From NCBI GenBank assembly GCA_934454115.1, contig CAKSFQ010000022.1, forward strand, positions 1-38,806: a DNA stretch of 38,806 bases, written 5' to 3'. Position numbers and translations under genes: made by a program. The stretch comes from an uncultured Clostridia bacterium (GTDB lineage: Bacteria > Bacillota > Clostridia > Monoglobales > Monoglobaceae). Shown here piece after piece: positions 22,784 through 30,003 of this stretch. The notes beneath the pieces were generated by a model. That model did not search any database. It had not been told where the DNA came from and worked only from the letters and a program-made list of their open reading frames with translations. The first letter of the stretch is position 1, and the number at the start of each line of letters is the position of its first letter.

Positions 22784-22812
22784 TTGACAAACGGCTTATA
22801 ATATGTTATCAT
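22784..22812 (+). promoter_or_regulatory. tRNA-Gly promoter
   Basis: TTGACA at 22784-22789 and TATCAT at 22807-22812 with a 17-base spacer. Confidence 0.8.
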
Positions 22813-22823
22813 GTCATTGTTGC

Positions 22824-22898
22824 GCGGGAGTGGCTCAGTGGTAGAGCGTCACCTTGCCAAGGTGAACGTCGCGAGTTCGAATCTCGTCTTCCGCTCCA
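22824..22898 (+). tRNA. tRNA-Gly (GCC)
   Basis: A 75-base cloverleaf. The acceptor is GCGGGAG/CTTCCGC, the D-arm GCTCAGTGGTAGAGC, and the anticodon stem TCACC/GGTGA has loop TTGCCAA (anticodon GCC). The T-arm is GCGAG-TTCGAAT-CTCGT and CCA is encoded. Confidence 0.97.
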
Positions 22899-22926
22899 AA
22901 AGCAGTCCGCAAAGGCGGGCTGCTTT
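22899..22926 (+). terminator. tRNA-Gly terminator
   Basis: A 12-base stem, AAAGCAGTCCGC with GCGGGCTGCTTT (one G-T pair), around a four-base loop, followed by CTTTAC. It directly follows the CCA. Confidence 0.75.
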
Positions 22927-23042
22927 CTTTACTTGGCCGAAAAGGAGCAATCTAAGCCCGCCTGAAAAGGCAAAATTTCGGTTTTTTTCGGCTTGTCATT
23001 AAATATTCTGCCTGGTCCAAAAGGCAGGAAAGGGGAATTGAT

Positions 23043-23636
23043 ATGAAGCTTTCCAAGGCGTTCATAAAGTTATTTTTATATCACCTTTTATTTATATTTC
23101 TTTCGGTCTTTTTGATTGTTCCGTGCTGGACGCTGGTGGAAAAGGCGCCGTACGTGTACAGCGCTCTGACGGCGCTGATTTACGGATGTGCGGTCTATTC
23201 CATCGGCTGGAACTACGGAAAGCTGGACGCGAGAAAAATCCCCGGTTTTTATCCGGATAAAAAATTCCCGGTTCAGGTCGGTCTGCTCGGTTGTATTATC
23301 CCGGTTCTGCTCTTGCTGCTCCGCGTTGTCTTTCCCGATATCTGGCCCATCAATTTGCCTTTTGTAAACGGTCAGACGGAGTTTTTCTTAACCGGAACCC
23401 GTTTTCAGGGTACCACCGATATGATTTATAAGCTGTGGTTCTTCCCGTTTGAGGCCTTTTTGGGAAACGGAAGAATGGCGACCTATATCCTAGCGATTTT
23501 TGTGCAGCCGGTTCTGCTTATAGCAGGCTATCTGGTGGGACTGACAAAATTCCGGATTTTAGATACGCTGGTTGGCAAACTCGTGTACGCCAAAAAGAAG
23601 GAAAAGCAGTACCAAAAAAGCCCGTGGAATCGTTAG
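23043..23636 (+). CDS. unknown integral membrane protein
   Basis: A 197-residue protein that I do not recognise. Hydrophobic segments lie at about residues 9-30, 37-56, 77-96 and 146-168. Between the third and fourth is a loop rich in aromatic residues (FPDIWPINLPFVNGQTEFFLTGTRFQG), probably outside the membrane. The C-terminus is basic (YAKKKEKQYQKSPWNR), consistent with a cytosolic tail. GGAAAGG precedes the ATG. It stands alone between tRNA-Gly and the convergent araC-type gene, so context gives no function. Many small Clostridia membrane proteins are of this kind. Confidence 0.7.
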   Translation: MKLSKAFIKLFLYHLLFIFLSVFLIVPCWTLVEKAPYVYSALTALIYGCAVYSIGWNYGKLDARKIPGFYPDKKFPVQVGLLGCIIPVLLLLLRVVFPDIWPINLPFVNGQTEFFLTGTRFQGTTDMIYKLWFFPFEAFLGNGRMATYILAIFVQPVLLIAGYLVGLTKFRILDTLVGKLVYAKKKEKQYQKSPWNR

Positions 23637-23656
23637 CATGGATGGTGGGCTGCACA

Positions 23657-24514
23657 TTACTTGGCGGGATCCCTTTGTCCTTTCAAAGAGGACGGAGAGA
23701 CGCCAAGCTCCCGCTTGAATGCCTTTGAAAAATAGCCCTGATCGGAAAAACCGAGTCTTTCTGCGGTTTCGGTCACGGCCATTCCCTCTTTGAGCAGGGC
23801 TGCTGCCGCTTTGAATTTGAGATGCATAAAATATTTGTGGATGCCGATGCCGGCATATTTGGCAAAAATACGTTTAAGCCCGGTTTCGCTGATGTTACAA
23901 TGTGCCGCAATGGCAGAAACGGACGGGTTGCGGCAGACTTGCTGATTCATGTAGACAACGGCTTTGCTGAAGATGGCCGTCTCCGGCGTTTGTGTCGCGG
24001 CGGCAATCACGCCGTCATCACCGAGGGTCAGAATCAGCTGCGCAAGGTAACAGGACAGCATCTGCCCGTAAGAACCGTGCGTACGGATGGCCTCCAACCC
24101 ATCGGTAATGCCGCGGCGCTCTGTAAAGCGCTCGGCCTTTTCCGAAACATAGCGGAGCCAGTGATGGATGATGCCCTTTTGGGCATCGCCAAGCCGGAAT
24201 ACTTTTTGTTTTAAAAATTCCAGCGGCATTCCGTCAGCAGAGAAGGAAAAAATAAAGAGCTTTGCACCGTTTGGGTCATCAATGTAAAATTGGTGAAATT
24301 CGAGAGGCGCATGAAAAAGGATGTCACCCTGGGTCAGAGTATAGACGTGCTGATCGCCCGATGCACAGATTTTTCCCTTTAAAAGATAGATGCCCTCCCA
24401 AAAATTATGCGATTCGCCGGGAAAGACATAGTCTTTTTCGTAATCCTGGACAAATAAACTGTACATTTCCCGAATGACCAGGGGCTGATGAAGCGGATAT
24501 GCAGAATAAATCAT
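23657..24514 (-). CDS. AraC-family regulator of the GH109/HexNAc operon
   Basis: A 285-residue regulator. An N-terminal cupin-like ligand-binding domain (about 1-150: GIYLLKGKICASG, GDILFHAPLEFHQFYI) is followed by a C-terminal double helix-turn-helix of the AraC type (about 185-280: VSAIAAHCNISETGLKRIFAKYAGIGIHKYFMHLKF, then VTETAERLGFSDQGYFSKAFKRELGVSPS). It diverges from the GH109-like operon across 117 bases holding two direct half-sites 21 bp apart. The start has GAGGTG about seven bases upstream. It most likely activates the divergent operon in response to an N-acetylhexosamine or glycan; the ligand is inference. Confidence 0.88.
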   Translation of the reverse strand: MIYSAYPLHQPLVIREMYSLFVQDYEKDYVFPGESHNFWEGIYLLKGKICASGDQHVYTLTQGDILFHAPLEFHQFYIDDPNGAKLFIFSFSADGMPLEFLKQKVFRLGDAQKGIIHHWLRYVSEKAERFTERRGITDGLEAIRTHGSYGQMLSCYLAQLILTLGDDGVIAAATQTPETAIFSKAVVYMNQQVCRNPSVSAIAAHCNISETGLKRIFAKYAGIGIHKYFMHLKFKAAAALLKEGMAVTETAERLGFSDQGYFSKAFKRELGVSPSSLKGQRDPAK

Positions 24515-24533
24515 AAAAACACCTCGCTTGTGC

Positions 24534-24566
24534 CGAAAATTACATATTTATGGTCGAAAATTCCAT
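24534..24566. promoter_or_regulatory. AraC-type direct half-sites
   Basis: CGAAAATTACAT (24534-24545) and CGAAAATTCCAT (24555-24566) are direct repeats exactly 21 bp apart, the spacing of classical AraC tandem half-sites. The downstream one touches the -35 box of the GH109 operon, the usual place for an activator. Confidence 0.65.
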
Positions 24567-24593
24567 TGATATGTATTTTTAATATGGTACAAT
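24566..24593 (+). promoter_or_regulatory. promoter of the GH109 operon
   Basis: TTGATA at 24566-24571 and TACAAT at 24588-24593 with a 16-base spacer. The start codon is 38 bases downstream. Confidence 0.65.
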
Positions 24594-24631
24594 GGTAACA
24601 TAAATTGACAAATATGTAAAGGGGTGTTACA

Positions 24632-25867
24632 ATGGATAAGATAAGGGTTGGATGGATCGGACTTGGTAACCGCGGCATGAGTCTTTTAAAGGATGTTGTG
24701 CTTGCCCAAAAAGAGCAGGTAACTGCGGTTTGCGATATCTATGATGACCGGGCAGAGGCCGGGGCTGACGCCGTCGAGGCGGCCGGACAGGAGCGGCCGG
24801 CGGTGTTTCAGGATTATAAGGAGCTGATTGCGTCGGCTGACGTCAATGCGATCGTAATTGCGACCGCTTGGGAAAGTCATATTCCGATTGCGGTTGCGGC
24901 AATGAAGAAAAATATCGCAGTGGCGATGGAGGTCGGCGGCGTATACGCGTTGATGCAGTGCTATGAACTGGTAAAAACCTACGAAGAAACGAAAACGCCC
25001 TTTATGTTTTTGGAAAACTGCTGCTTTGGACGGCGGGAGTTGATGGTTAAAAACATGGTAGAGCAGGGCGTATTCGGAGAGATTGTGCATTGCTCCGGCG
25101 GCTATCACCATGACCTTCGGGAGGAGATTTCCGATGGCATCAAAAATCGTCACTACCGTTTCAGAAATTATCTGCAAAGAAACTGTGAGAATTACCCGAC
25201 GCATGAATTGGGGCCGATTGCCAAGGTTCTAAATATCAACCATGGCAACCGGATGCTGACGCTGTCCTCGACGGCGTCAAAAGCGGCAGGGCTGCATACC
25301 TATATAAAGAAGAACGAAAGCGGCGATGCCGATTTAAGTCATGCAAAATTTGCACAGGGCGATATTGTTACGACCGTCATCAAGTGCGCAAACGGCGAGA
25401 CCATTACCCTGACGCTGGACACTACGCTGCCGCGGTTTTACAGCCGTGGTTTTACGGTACGCGGTACGGCGGCAATGTATGAGGAGGCAACCGACTCTGT
25501 TTTTATGGATACTAAGGACGATCGTGCCCATGACTACGACTGGCGTGAAAAATGCTTTGGCAACGCCGAAAAGTATACCGAAAGGTATGATCATCCGATC
25601 TGGAAACAGTATATCAAAGAGGGCGTAAAGGGAACCCATGACGGCATGGACTGGCTGGAGTTTAAACTCTTTTTTAAAGCCCTGCGTAAGGGTGAGCCGA
25701 TGCCGGTCGATGTATATGATGCCGCATGCTGGATGGCGGTTTCGGCTTTGTCGGAACAGTCCGTGGCGCGCGGCGGCGCAGTCGTTGATATCCCCGATTT
25801 TACCGAGGGAAAATGGCTGATGCATGTTGTAGATGAAAAATCACCGAGAGAGGAAGAGGAGAAATGA
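24632..25867 (+). CDS. Gfo/Idh-type NAD-dependent glycosidase, GH109-like (alpha-N-acetylgalactosaminidase)
   Basis: A 411-residue cytosolic protein with no signal peptide. The N-terminal Rossmann domain reads VGWIGLGNRG at 6-15. The middle matches the GH109 pattern: FLENCCFGRRELMV (Glu128), GGYHHDLR (Tyr158) and NYPTHELGP (Tyr188 and His191). These correspond to the Glu, Tyr, Tyr and His of the NAD-dependent mechanism, in which C3 of the sugar is oxidised, the glycosidic bond is eliminated and NAD is regenerated. The family removes alpha-linked GalNAc, as in blood-group A or mucin O-glycans; related enzymes act on other sugars. It leads an operon with a nucleotidyltransferase (4-base overlap) and a NahK-like kinase, which supports HexNAc salvage. 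The exact linkage is unproven. Confidence 0.75.
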   Translation: MDKIRVGWIGLGNRGMSLLKDVVLAQKEQVTAVCDIYDDRAEAGADAVEAAGQERPAVFQDYKELIASADVNAIVIATAWESHIPIAVAAMKKNIAVAMEVGGVYALMQCYELVKTYEETKTPFMFLENCCFGRRELMVKNMVEQGVFGEIVHCSGGYHHDLREEISDGIKNRHYRFRNYLQRNCENYPTHELGPIAKVLNINHGNRMLTLSSTASKAAGLHTYIKKNESGDADLSHAKFAQGDIVTTVIKCANGETITLTLDTTLPRFYSRGFTVRGTAAMYEEATDSVFMDTKDDRAHDYDWREKCFGNAEKYTERYDHPIWKQYIKEGVKGTHDGMDWLEFKLFFKALRKGEPMPVDVYDAACWMAVSALSEQSVARGGAVVDIPDFTEGKWLMHVVDEKSPREEEEK

Positions 25868-26703
25868 GTGCAGATTTAGTCATTATGGCAGCCGGAATGG
25901 GAAGCCGTTTCGGCGGATTAAAACAGGCGGCTCCGGTTGGAACAAACGGAGAGATGATAATTGATTTTTCCGTATACGATGCAAAGAAGGCAGGCTTTGA
26001 AAAGGCAGTTATCATCATACGCAAGGATATCGAAAAGGATTTTCGCGCGGCATGCGGAAAACGCATCGAGAAGATGATCGATGTAGCGTATGTGTACCAG
26101 GAGAAGGATGCGCTGCCCAAGGGCTATCAGCTGCCCGATACCAGAGAAAAGCCGTGGGGCACCGGACATGCGATCCTGTGCGCAAAAGACGCGGTGGAAC
26201 ATCCGTTTTTGGTAATCAATGCGGACGATTATTACGGTCAGGGTATCTATCGGACGATGTATGATTATCTGACAAAGCATGACGGCATGTGCATGGCAGG
26301 ATATCGCCTGGGAAATACGCTTTCGGATAACGGTACGGTCTCCCGCGGGGTGTGTACCGTAAAGGACGGATACTTAGCCGGCATTCAGGAGATGACCGAT
26401 ATCGGCAGAGACAGCGGCATGGACGATAATACCATTGTTTCGATGAACATGTGGGGCTTAGATACCGGGATTTTCCCCTATCTGGAAGAGAATTTTACCG
26501 CGTTTTTGGATCAGCATCTCAGCGAACCCAAGACCGAGTTCTTTCTTCCCAGCGTGGTAAATCAGCGAATCCATGAGAAAAATATGCCGGTGCGCGTGCT
26601 GGAGACCGATGCAAAATGGTATGGCGTGACCTATCAGCAGGATCTTCCCGCTGTACAGGAAGCCATGAGAAAGATGGAAGAGCAAGGATTATATCGGTTT
26701 TAA
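25864..26703 (+). CDS. sugar-phosphate nucleotidyltransferase (HexNAc-1-P activation)
   Basis: A 279-residue nucleotidyltransferase of the GT-A-like pyrophosphorylase fold. The signature IMAAGMGSRFGGLKQ at 7-21 binds the NTP, and VINADDYYGQG has the metal-binding Asp. GTGHAILCAKDAV and EFFLPSVVNQ are also typical. It should couple a sugar 1-phosphate to a nucleotide, releasing pyrophosphate. Its ATG overlaps the stop of the GH109-like gene, and a NahK-like kinase follows 25 bases later. The likely reaction is therefore GalNAc-1-P or GlcNAc-1-P plus UTP to the UDP-sugar. The nucleotide and sugar are inferred from context only. Confidence 0.8.
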   Translation: MSADLVIMAAGMGSRFGGLKQAAPVGTNGEMIIDFSVYDAKKAGFEKAVIIIRKDIEKDFRAACGKRIEKMIDVAYVYQEKDALPKGYQLPDTREKPWGTGHAILCAKDAVEHPFLVINADDYYGQGIYRTMYDYLTKHDGMCMAGYRLGNTLSDNGTVSRGVCTVKDGYLAGIQEMTDIGRDSGMDDNTIVSMNMWGLDTGIFPYLEENFTAFLDQHLSEPKTEFFLPSVVNQRIHEKNMPVRVLETDAKWYGVTYQQDLPAVQEAMRKMEEQGLYRF

Positions 26704-26728
26704 AACCGCGGAAAGGGAGATAGAGAAG

Positions 26729-27796
26729 ATGGATTTAAAGGAAATCATGGGAAAGTTTAAGATTGACAGCAGTGTGGAGTTGTATGGCAACGGTCATATC
26801 AATGACACATATTTGTGCGGTATGGCGCCGCGGTACATTCTGCAGCGGATCAACCACAACGTGTTTAAAAGCCCGGAACAGGTCATGGAAAATATTTATC
26901 ACGTGACCGAGCATGTCCGCAAAAAGATTATTGCCGTCGGCGGCAATCCGGAGCGTGAGACGCTGACGGTTGTTCCGACCAAGGACGGTAACATTTTTTA
27001 TAAGTCGGAGGACGGCAATTATTTTAGAATGTACCGTTTTATCGAGGATTCGGTAAGCTACGATTTAGTAGAAAACCCGATTCAGCTTTACCATGCAGGA
27101 AAAGCCTTTGGCCATTTTCAAAAGATGCTGGATGATTTTCCGGCGGATCAACTCTATGAGACGATTGTGGATTTCCACAACACGCCCAAGCGGATCAGTC
27201 ATTTAAAAGAGGCAGCGGAGCAAAACGCCGCCGGCCGCCTCAGCGAGGTGGGCGCGGAAATTGCGTTTGCACAAAAGTATGAGTCGTACGCAAGCCTGAT
27301 TGTGGACGCATTGGCAGACGGAAGAATGCCGCTTCGGGTTACCCACAATGACACCAAGCTCAATAACGTCTTGTTTGATAAAATCACCGGCGAGGGGGTT
27401 TGCGTCATTGATTTAGATACGGTGATGCCGGGATCGGTGCTCTATGATTTTGGCGATGCGCTGCGGTTTGGTGCATCGAGCGGCGCCGAGGACGAAACGG
27501 ATCTTGACAAGATTTATTTTGATTTAGAGAAGTTTGAGCAGTTTGCCAAGGGATTTTTAGAGGAGACGGCCGATTGCCTGACCGAGACGGAGCGTAAGCT
27601 TCTGCCGGAATCCGCTTTGATTTTAACCTATGAATGCGGAACACGGTTTTTGACCGATTATTTAAACGGCGATGTTTATTTTAAGATTCATCGCGAAAAG
27701 CATAATCTGGATCGTGCGCGAAATCAGTTTAAGCTGGTTGCCGATATCGAAAGCAAGTTGCCGGCGATGCATGAGATCGTAGAAAAATACCTGTAA
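26729..27796 (+). CDS. NahK-like N-acetylhexosamine 1-kinase (APH fold)
   Basis: A 355-residue kinase of the aminoglycoside phosphotransferase fold. YGNGHINDTYLC near residues 19-30 matches the NahK/LnpB N-terminus. LRVTHNDTKLNNVLFD carries the catalytic Asp208, and VCVIDLDTVMPG the metal-binding Asp. Length agrees with bifidobacterial NahK, which phosphorylates GlcNAc and GalNAc at C1 in the lacto-N-biose/galacto-N-biose pathway. Here the usual phosphorylase and GalE are absent; instead a GH109-like enzyme supplies the sugar and a nucleotidyltransferase takes the product. GGGAG precedes the ATG. The APH fold includes many substrates, so the sugar specificity rests on resemblance and context. 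Confidence 0.75.
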   Translation: MDLKEIMGKFKIDSSVELYGNGHINDTYLCGMAPRYILQRINHNVFKSPEQVMENIYHVTEHVRKKIIAVGGNPERETLTVVPTKDGNIFYKSEDGNYFRMYRFIEDSVSYDLVENPIQLYHAGKAFGHFQKMLDDFPADQLYETIVDFHNTPKRISHLKEAAEQNAAGRLSEVGAEIAFAQKYESYASLIVDALADGRMPLRVTHNDTKLNNVLFDKITGEGVCVIDLDTVMPGSVLYDFGDALRFGASSGAEDETDLDKIYFDLEKFEQFAKGFLEETADCLTETERKLLPESALILTYECGTRFLTDYLNGDVYFKIHREKHNLDRARNQFKLVADIESKLPAMHEIVEKYL

Positions 27797-27804
27797 GAAA
27801 CCGT

Positions 27805-27830
27805 AAAAAGGGGCCGCGAGGCCCCTTTTT
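27805..27830. terminator. bidirectional terminator between the HexNAc operon and proA
   Basis: AAAAAGGGGCC(GCGA)GGCCCCTTTTT ends the rightward operon. Read on the minus strand it also ends the proA transcript; the T-run touches the proA stop codon. Confidence 0.92.
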
Positions 27831-29085
27831 ATTTTCGGATTTGGCCGCTGCCCAGAATCTGATATTTGGTACTGGTCAGCGCAGTCAGCCCCATCGGCCC
27901 TCTTGCATGAATCTTCTGGGTGCTGATGCCGATCTCGGCGCCGAACCCAAATTCAAAGCCGTCCGTAAAGCGTGTTGACGCGTTCACATAAACCGCGGCG
28001 GCATCAACGCGATCCAAAAACCGCTGTGCGGCATCGTAGCTTTTGGTGACAATGGCGTCGCTGTGACCGCTGTTATAACGGTTGATGTGTTCGATGGCTT
28101 CGTCTAAAGTATCAACGATTTTCACGCCGATTTTTAAATCAAGGTATTCCCGGCCCCAGTCCTCCTCGGTAGCCGGAATCGCGGAAGGATAAAGTGAGCA
28201 AACCCTCGCATCGCCGACAATGGTAACCTGATGTGCCGCGAGTGCGGAGAGCATGTCCGGCAGAAACGCCGCCGCTACGGACTGATGAACCAGCAGTTTT
28301 TCTTCGGCATTGCAGACGGACGGACGCTGCGTCTTGGCGTTGATGACAATCTCCTTTGCCATTGTAAGATCGGCACTCTCGTCCACGTAAACGTGGCAGT
28401 TGCCCGTCCCGGTTTCGATGGCCGGGACGGTTGCGTTTTCAACCACAGAGCGAATCAGACCGGCGCCGCCGCGCGGAATAATGACATCGAGGTAGTCATC
28501 AAGCTGCATTAGTGCAGTTGCGCTCTCGCGGGTGGTGTCCTCCACAAGATTGATGCTCCCCTCCGGCAGTCCTGCCGCATAGCCGGCGTTTTGCATGACC
28601 TTTACGATCGCCATGTTGGAATGCAGCGCCTCTTTGCCGCCGCGCAGAATAACAGCGTTACCGGCTTTGATACAAAGACCGGCAGCATCGGCAGTGACGT
28701 TGGGGCGCGCTTCGTAGATGATGCCAATGACGCCCAGCGGAACACGAACCTGACCGATTCTCAGGCCGTTGGGACGTTTGGTCCGATGGAGCATCTCGCC
28801 AATCGGATCGGGAAGCGCCGCAATCTGTTCGATACCCTCTGCCATGGCATCAATCCGCTGTGTGGTTAAAGTCAGCCGGTCAAGCAGCCCCTTTGCCATA
28901 CCGTTTTGCCTGGCGAGGCGCAGGTCGCGCTCGTTTTCCTCCAGCAAAAAGGTGGCATGAAGGCGTAGCGCTGCGGCGATTTCCATCAGTGCTTGATTTT
29001 TGATATTGGTAGACAGGGTGGCAAGAACATAGGAGGCGGACTTTGCCAGCTGCCCTTTTTTTGTCAATTCTTCCATGATGGTCAT
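27829..29085 (-). CDS. proA: gamma-glutamyl phosphate reductase
   Basis: A 418-residue NADPH-dependent reductase that turns gamma-glutamyl phosphate into glutamate semialdehyde in proline synthesis. It belongs to the aldehyde dehydrogenase fold: ARPNVTADAAGLCIKAGNAVILRGG, PRGGAGLIRSV, and TQRPSVCNAEEKLLVH with the catalytic Cys. The C-terminal GFGAEIGISTQKIHARGPMGL is a family hallmark. The start at 29085 has GGAG eight bases upstream; codons further upstream precede the ribosome-binding site. ProB, its usual partner, is not adjacent, so proline genes are split in this genome. Confidence 0.96.
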   Translation of the reverse strand: MTIMEELTKKGQLAKSASYVLATLSTNIKNQALMEIAAALRLHATFLLEENERDLRLARQNGMAKGLLDRLTLTTQRIDAMAEGIEQIAALPDPIGEMLHRTKRPNGLRIGQVRVPLGVIGIIYEARPNVTADAAGLCIKAGNAVILRGGKEALHSNMAIVKVMQNAGYAAGLPEGSINLVEDTTRESATALMQLDDYLDVIIPRGGAGLIRSVVENATVPAIETGTGNCHVYVDESADLTMAKEIVINAKTQRPSVCNAEEKLLVHQSVAAAFLPDMLSALAAHQVTIVGDARVCSLYPSAIPATEEDWGREYLDLKIGVKIVDTLDEAIEHINRYNSGHSDAIVTKSYDAAQRFLDRVDAAAVYVNASTRFTDGFEFGFGAEIGISTQKIHARGPMGLTALTSTKYQILGSGQIRK

Positions 29086-29140
29086 AGGACTCACTCCTTT
29101 AAATCGGTACAACCGTTATTATAGTTTTTTTCTGACTATG

Positions 29141-29169
29141 TTGATTATATCACAAAACTGTGGTATAAT
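29141..29169 (+). promoter_or_regulatory. tatD promoter
   Basis: TTGATT at 29141-29146 and TATAAT at 29164-29169 with a 17-base spacer, 34 bases before the start. Confidence 0.78.
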
Positions 29170-29203
29170 CAACACGAAATCGAAAGAGACGGGAGCAAAA
29201 TTC

Positions 29204-29968
29204 ATGTTATTTGATACTCATGCGCATTTTGATGATGCAAAATTTGATGCTGACCGGGATGCGGTCATCCGAAGTTTAAAGGAATACGGGATCGATTACG
29301 TAACCAACATCGGCGCGGACACGGCGTCCTCACAGGCCTCTGTTGCCCTTGCGGAAAAGTATGATTTTATCTATGCGGCCGTTGGGGTGCATCCGAGCGA
29401 GACAGAGAAGCTTTCTGAAAAGGATATGGAGATCTTGCGGGATTTGGCGATTGCCCACGATAAAGTGCGTGCGATTGGCGAAATCGGTCTGGACTATCAT
29501 TTTGCGCCGTATGACGCAGAAAAGCAACAATATTGGTTTCGGCGGCAGATTCGGCTTGCTAAGGAATTACAACTGCCGATTGTCGTTCATGACCGGGACT
29601 CTAAGGGGGACGGCATCAAAATATTAAAAGAAGAAAAGGTAAGCCATGGCGTCATGCACTGCTTTTCCGGCAGTGCGGAGATTGCAAAGGAATTTGTGAA
29701 AATGGGATTTATGATTTCATTTACCGGGGTATTGACCTTTAAAAACGCGCGGCGTGCGGCGGAGGCCTGCGCAGCAGTCCCAATGGATCGGCTGATGGTT
29801 GAGACGGACTGCCCGTATATGGCGCCGGAGCCGCACCGCGGCGCGCGGAATTTCAGCGGATATGTGGGGTGTGTCGCAAAAAAGATGGCAGAGATTAAAG
29901 GGGTCTCCGAAACGGAAATGGCAAGGATTACAACGGAAAACGCAAAACGCTTTTACGGCATTGTATAA
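29204..29968 (+). CDS. TatD-family metal-dependent hydrolase / DNase
   Basis: A 254-residue amidohydrolase-type TIM barrel. TatD proteins are metal-dependent 3'-5' nucleases implicated in DNA repair. Metal ligands are visible: FDTHAHFDD (His6, His8), IGEIGLDYH (Glu), IVVHDRDS (His), MHCFSGS (His) and VETDCPYMAPEPHRG (Asp). The length is the family norm. The start at 29204 fits the conserved MLFDTHAHF and has GGGAG upstream; the longer frame begins inside the promoter. The gene is divergent from proA and convergent with metG. Confidence 0.93.
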   Translation: MLFDTHAHFDDAKFDADRDAVIRSLKEYGIDYVTNIGADTASSQASVALAEKYDFIYAAVGVHPSETEKLSEKDMEILRDLAIAHDKVRAIGEIGLDYHFAPYDAEKQQYWFRRQIRLAKELQLPIVVHDRDSKGDGIKILKEEKVSHGVMHCFSGSAEIAKEFVKMGFMISFTGVLTFKNARRAAEACAAVPMDRLMVETDCPYMAPEPHRGARNFSGYVGCVAKKMAEIKGVSETEMARITTENAKRFYGIV

Positions 29969-30003
29969 AACCAAGGGGCTGCCAAACGGCAGCCCCTTGG
30001 TTT
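29968..30003. terminator. bidirectional terminator between tatD and metG
   Basis: A 16-bp perfect stem (29968-29983 with 29988-30003) around AAAC. It overlaps both stop codons. Rightward it ends in TTT; leftward it is followed by TATACAA. Confidence 0.85.

Noticed and set aside
23822..24214. Plus-strand ORF of 130 codons inside the AraC-type gene
   Set aside because: It is a shadow of the well-supported minus-strand regulator and has no ribosome-binding site.
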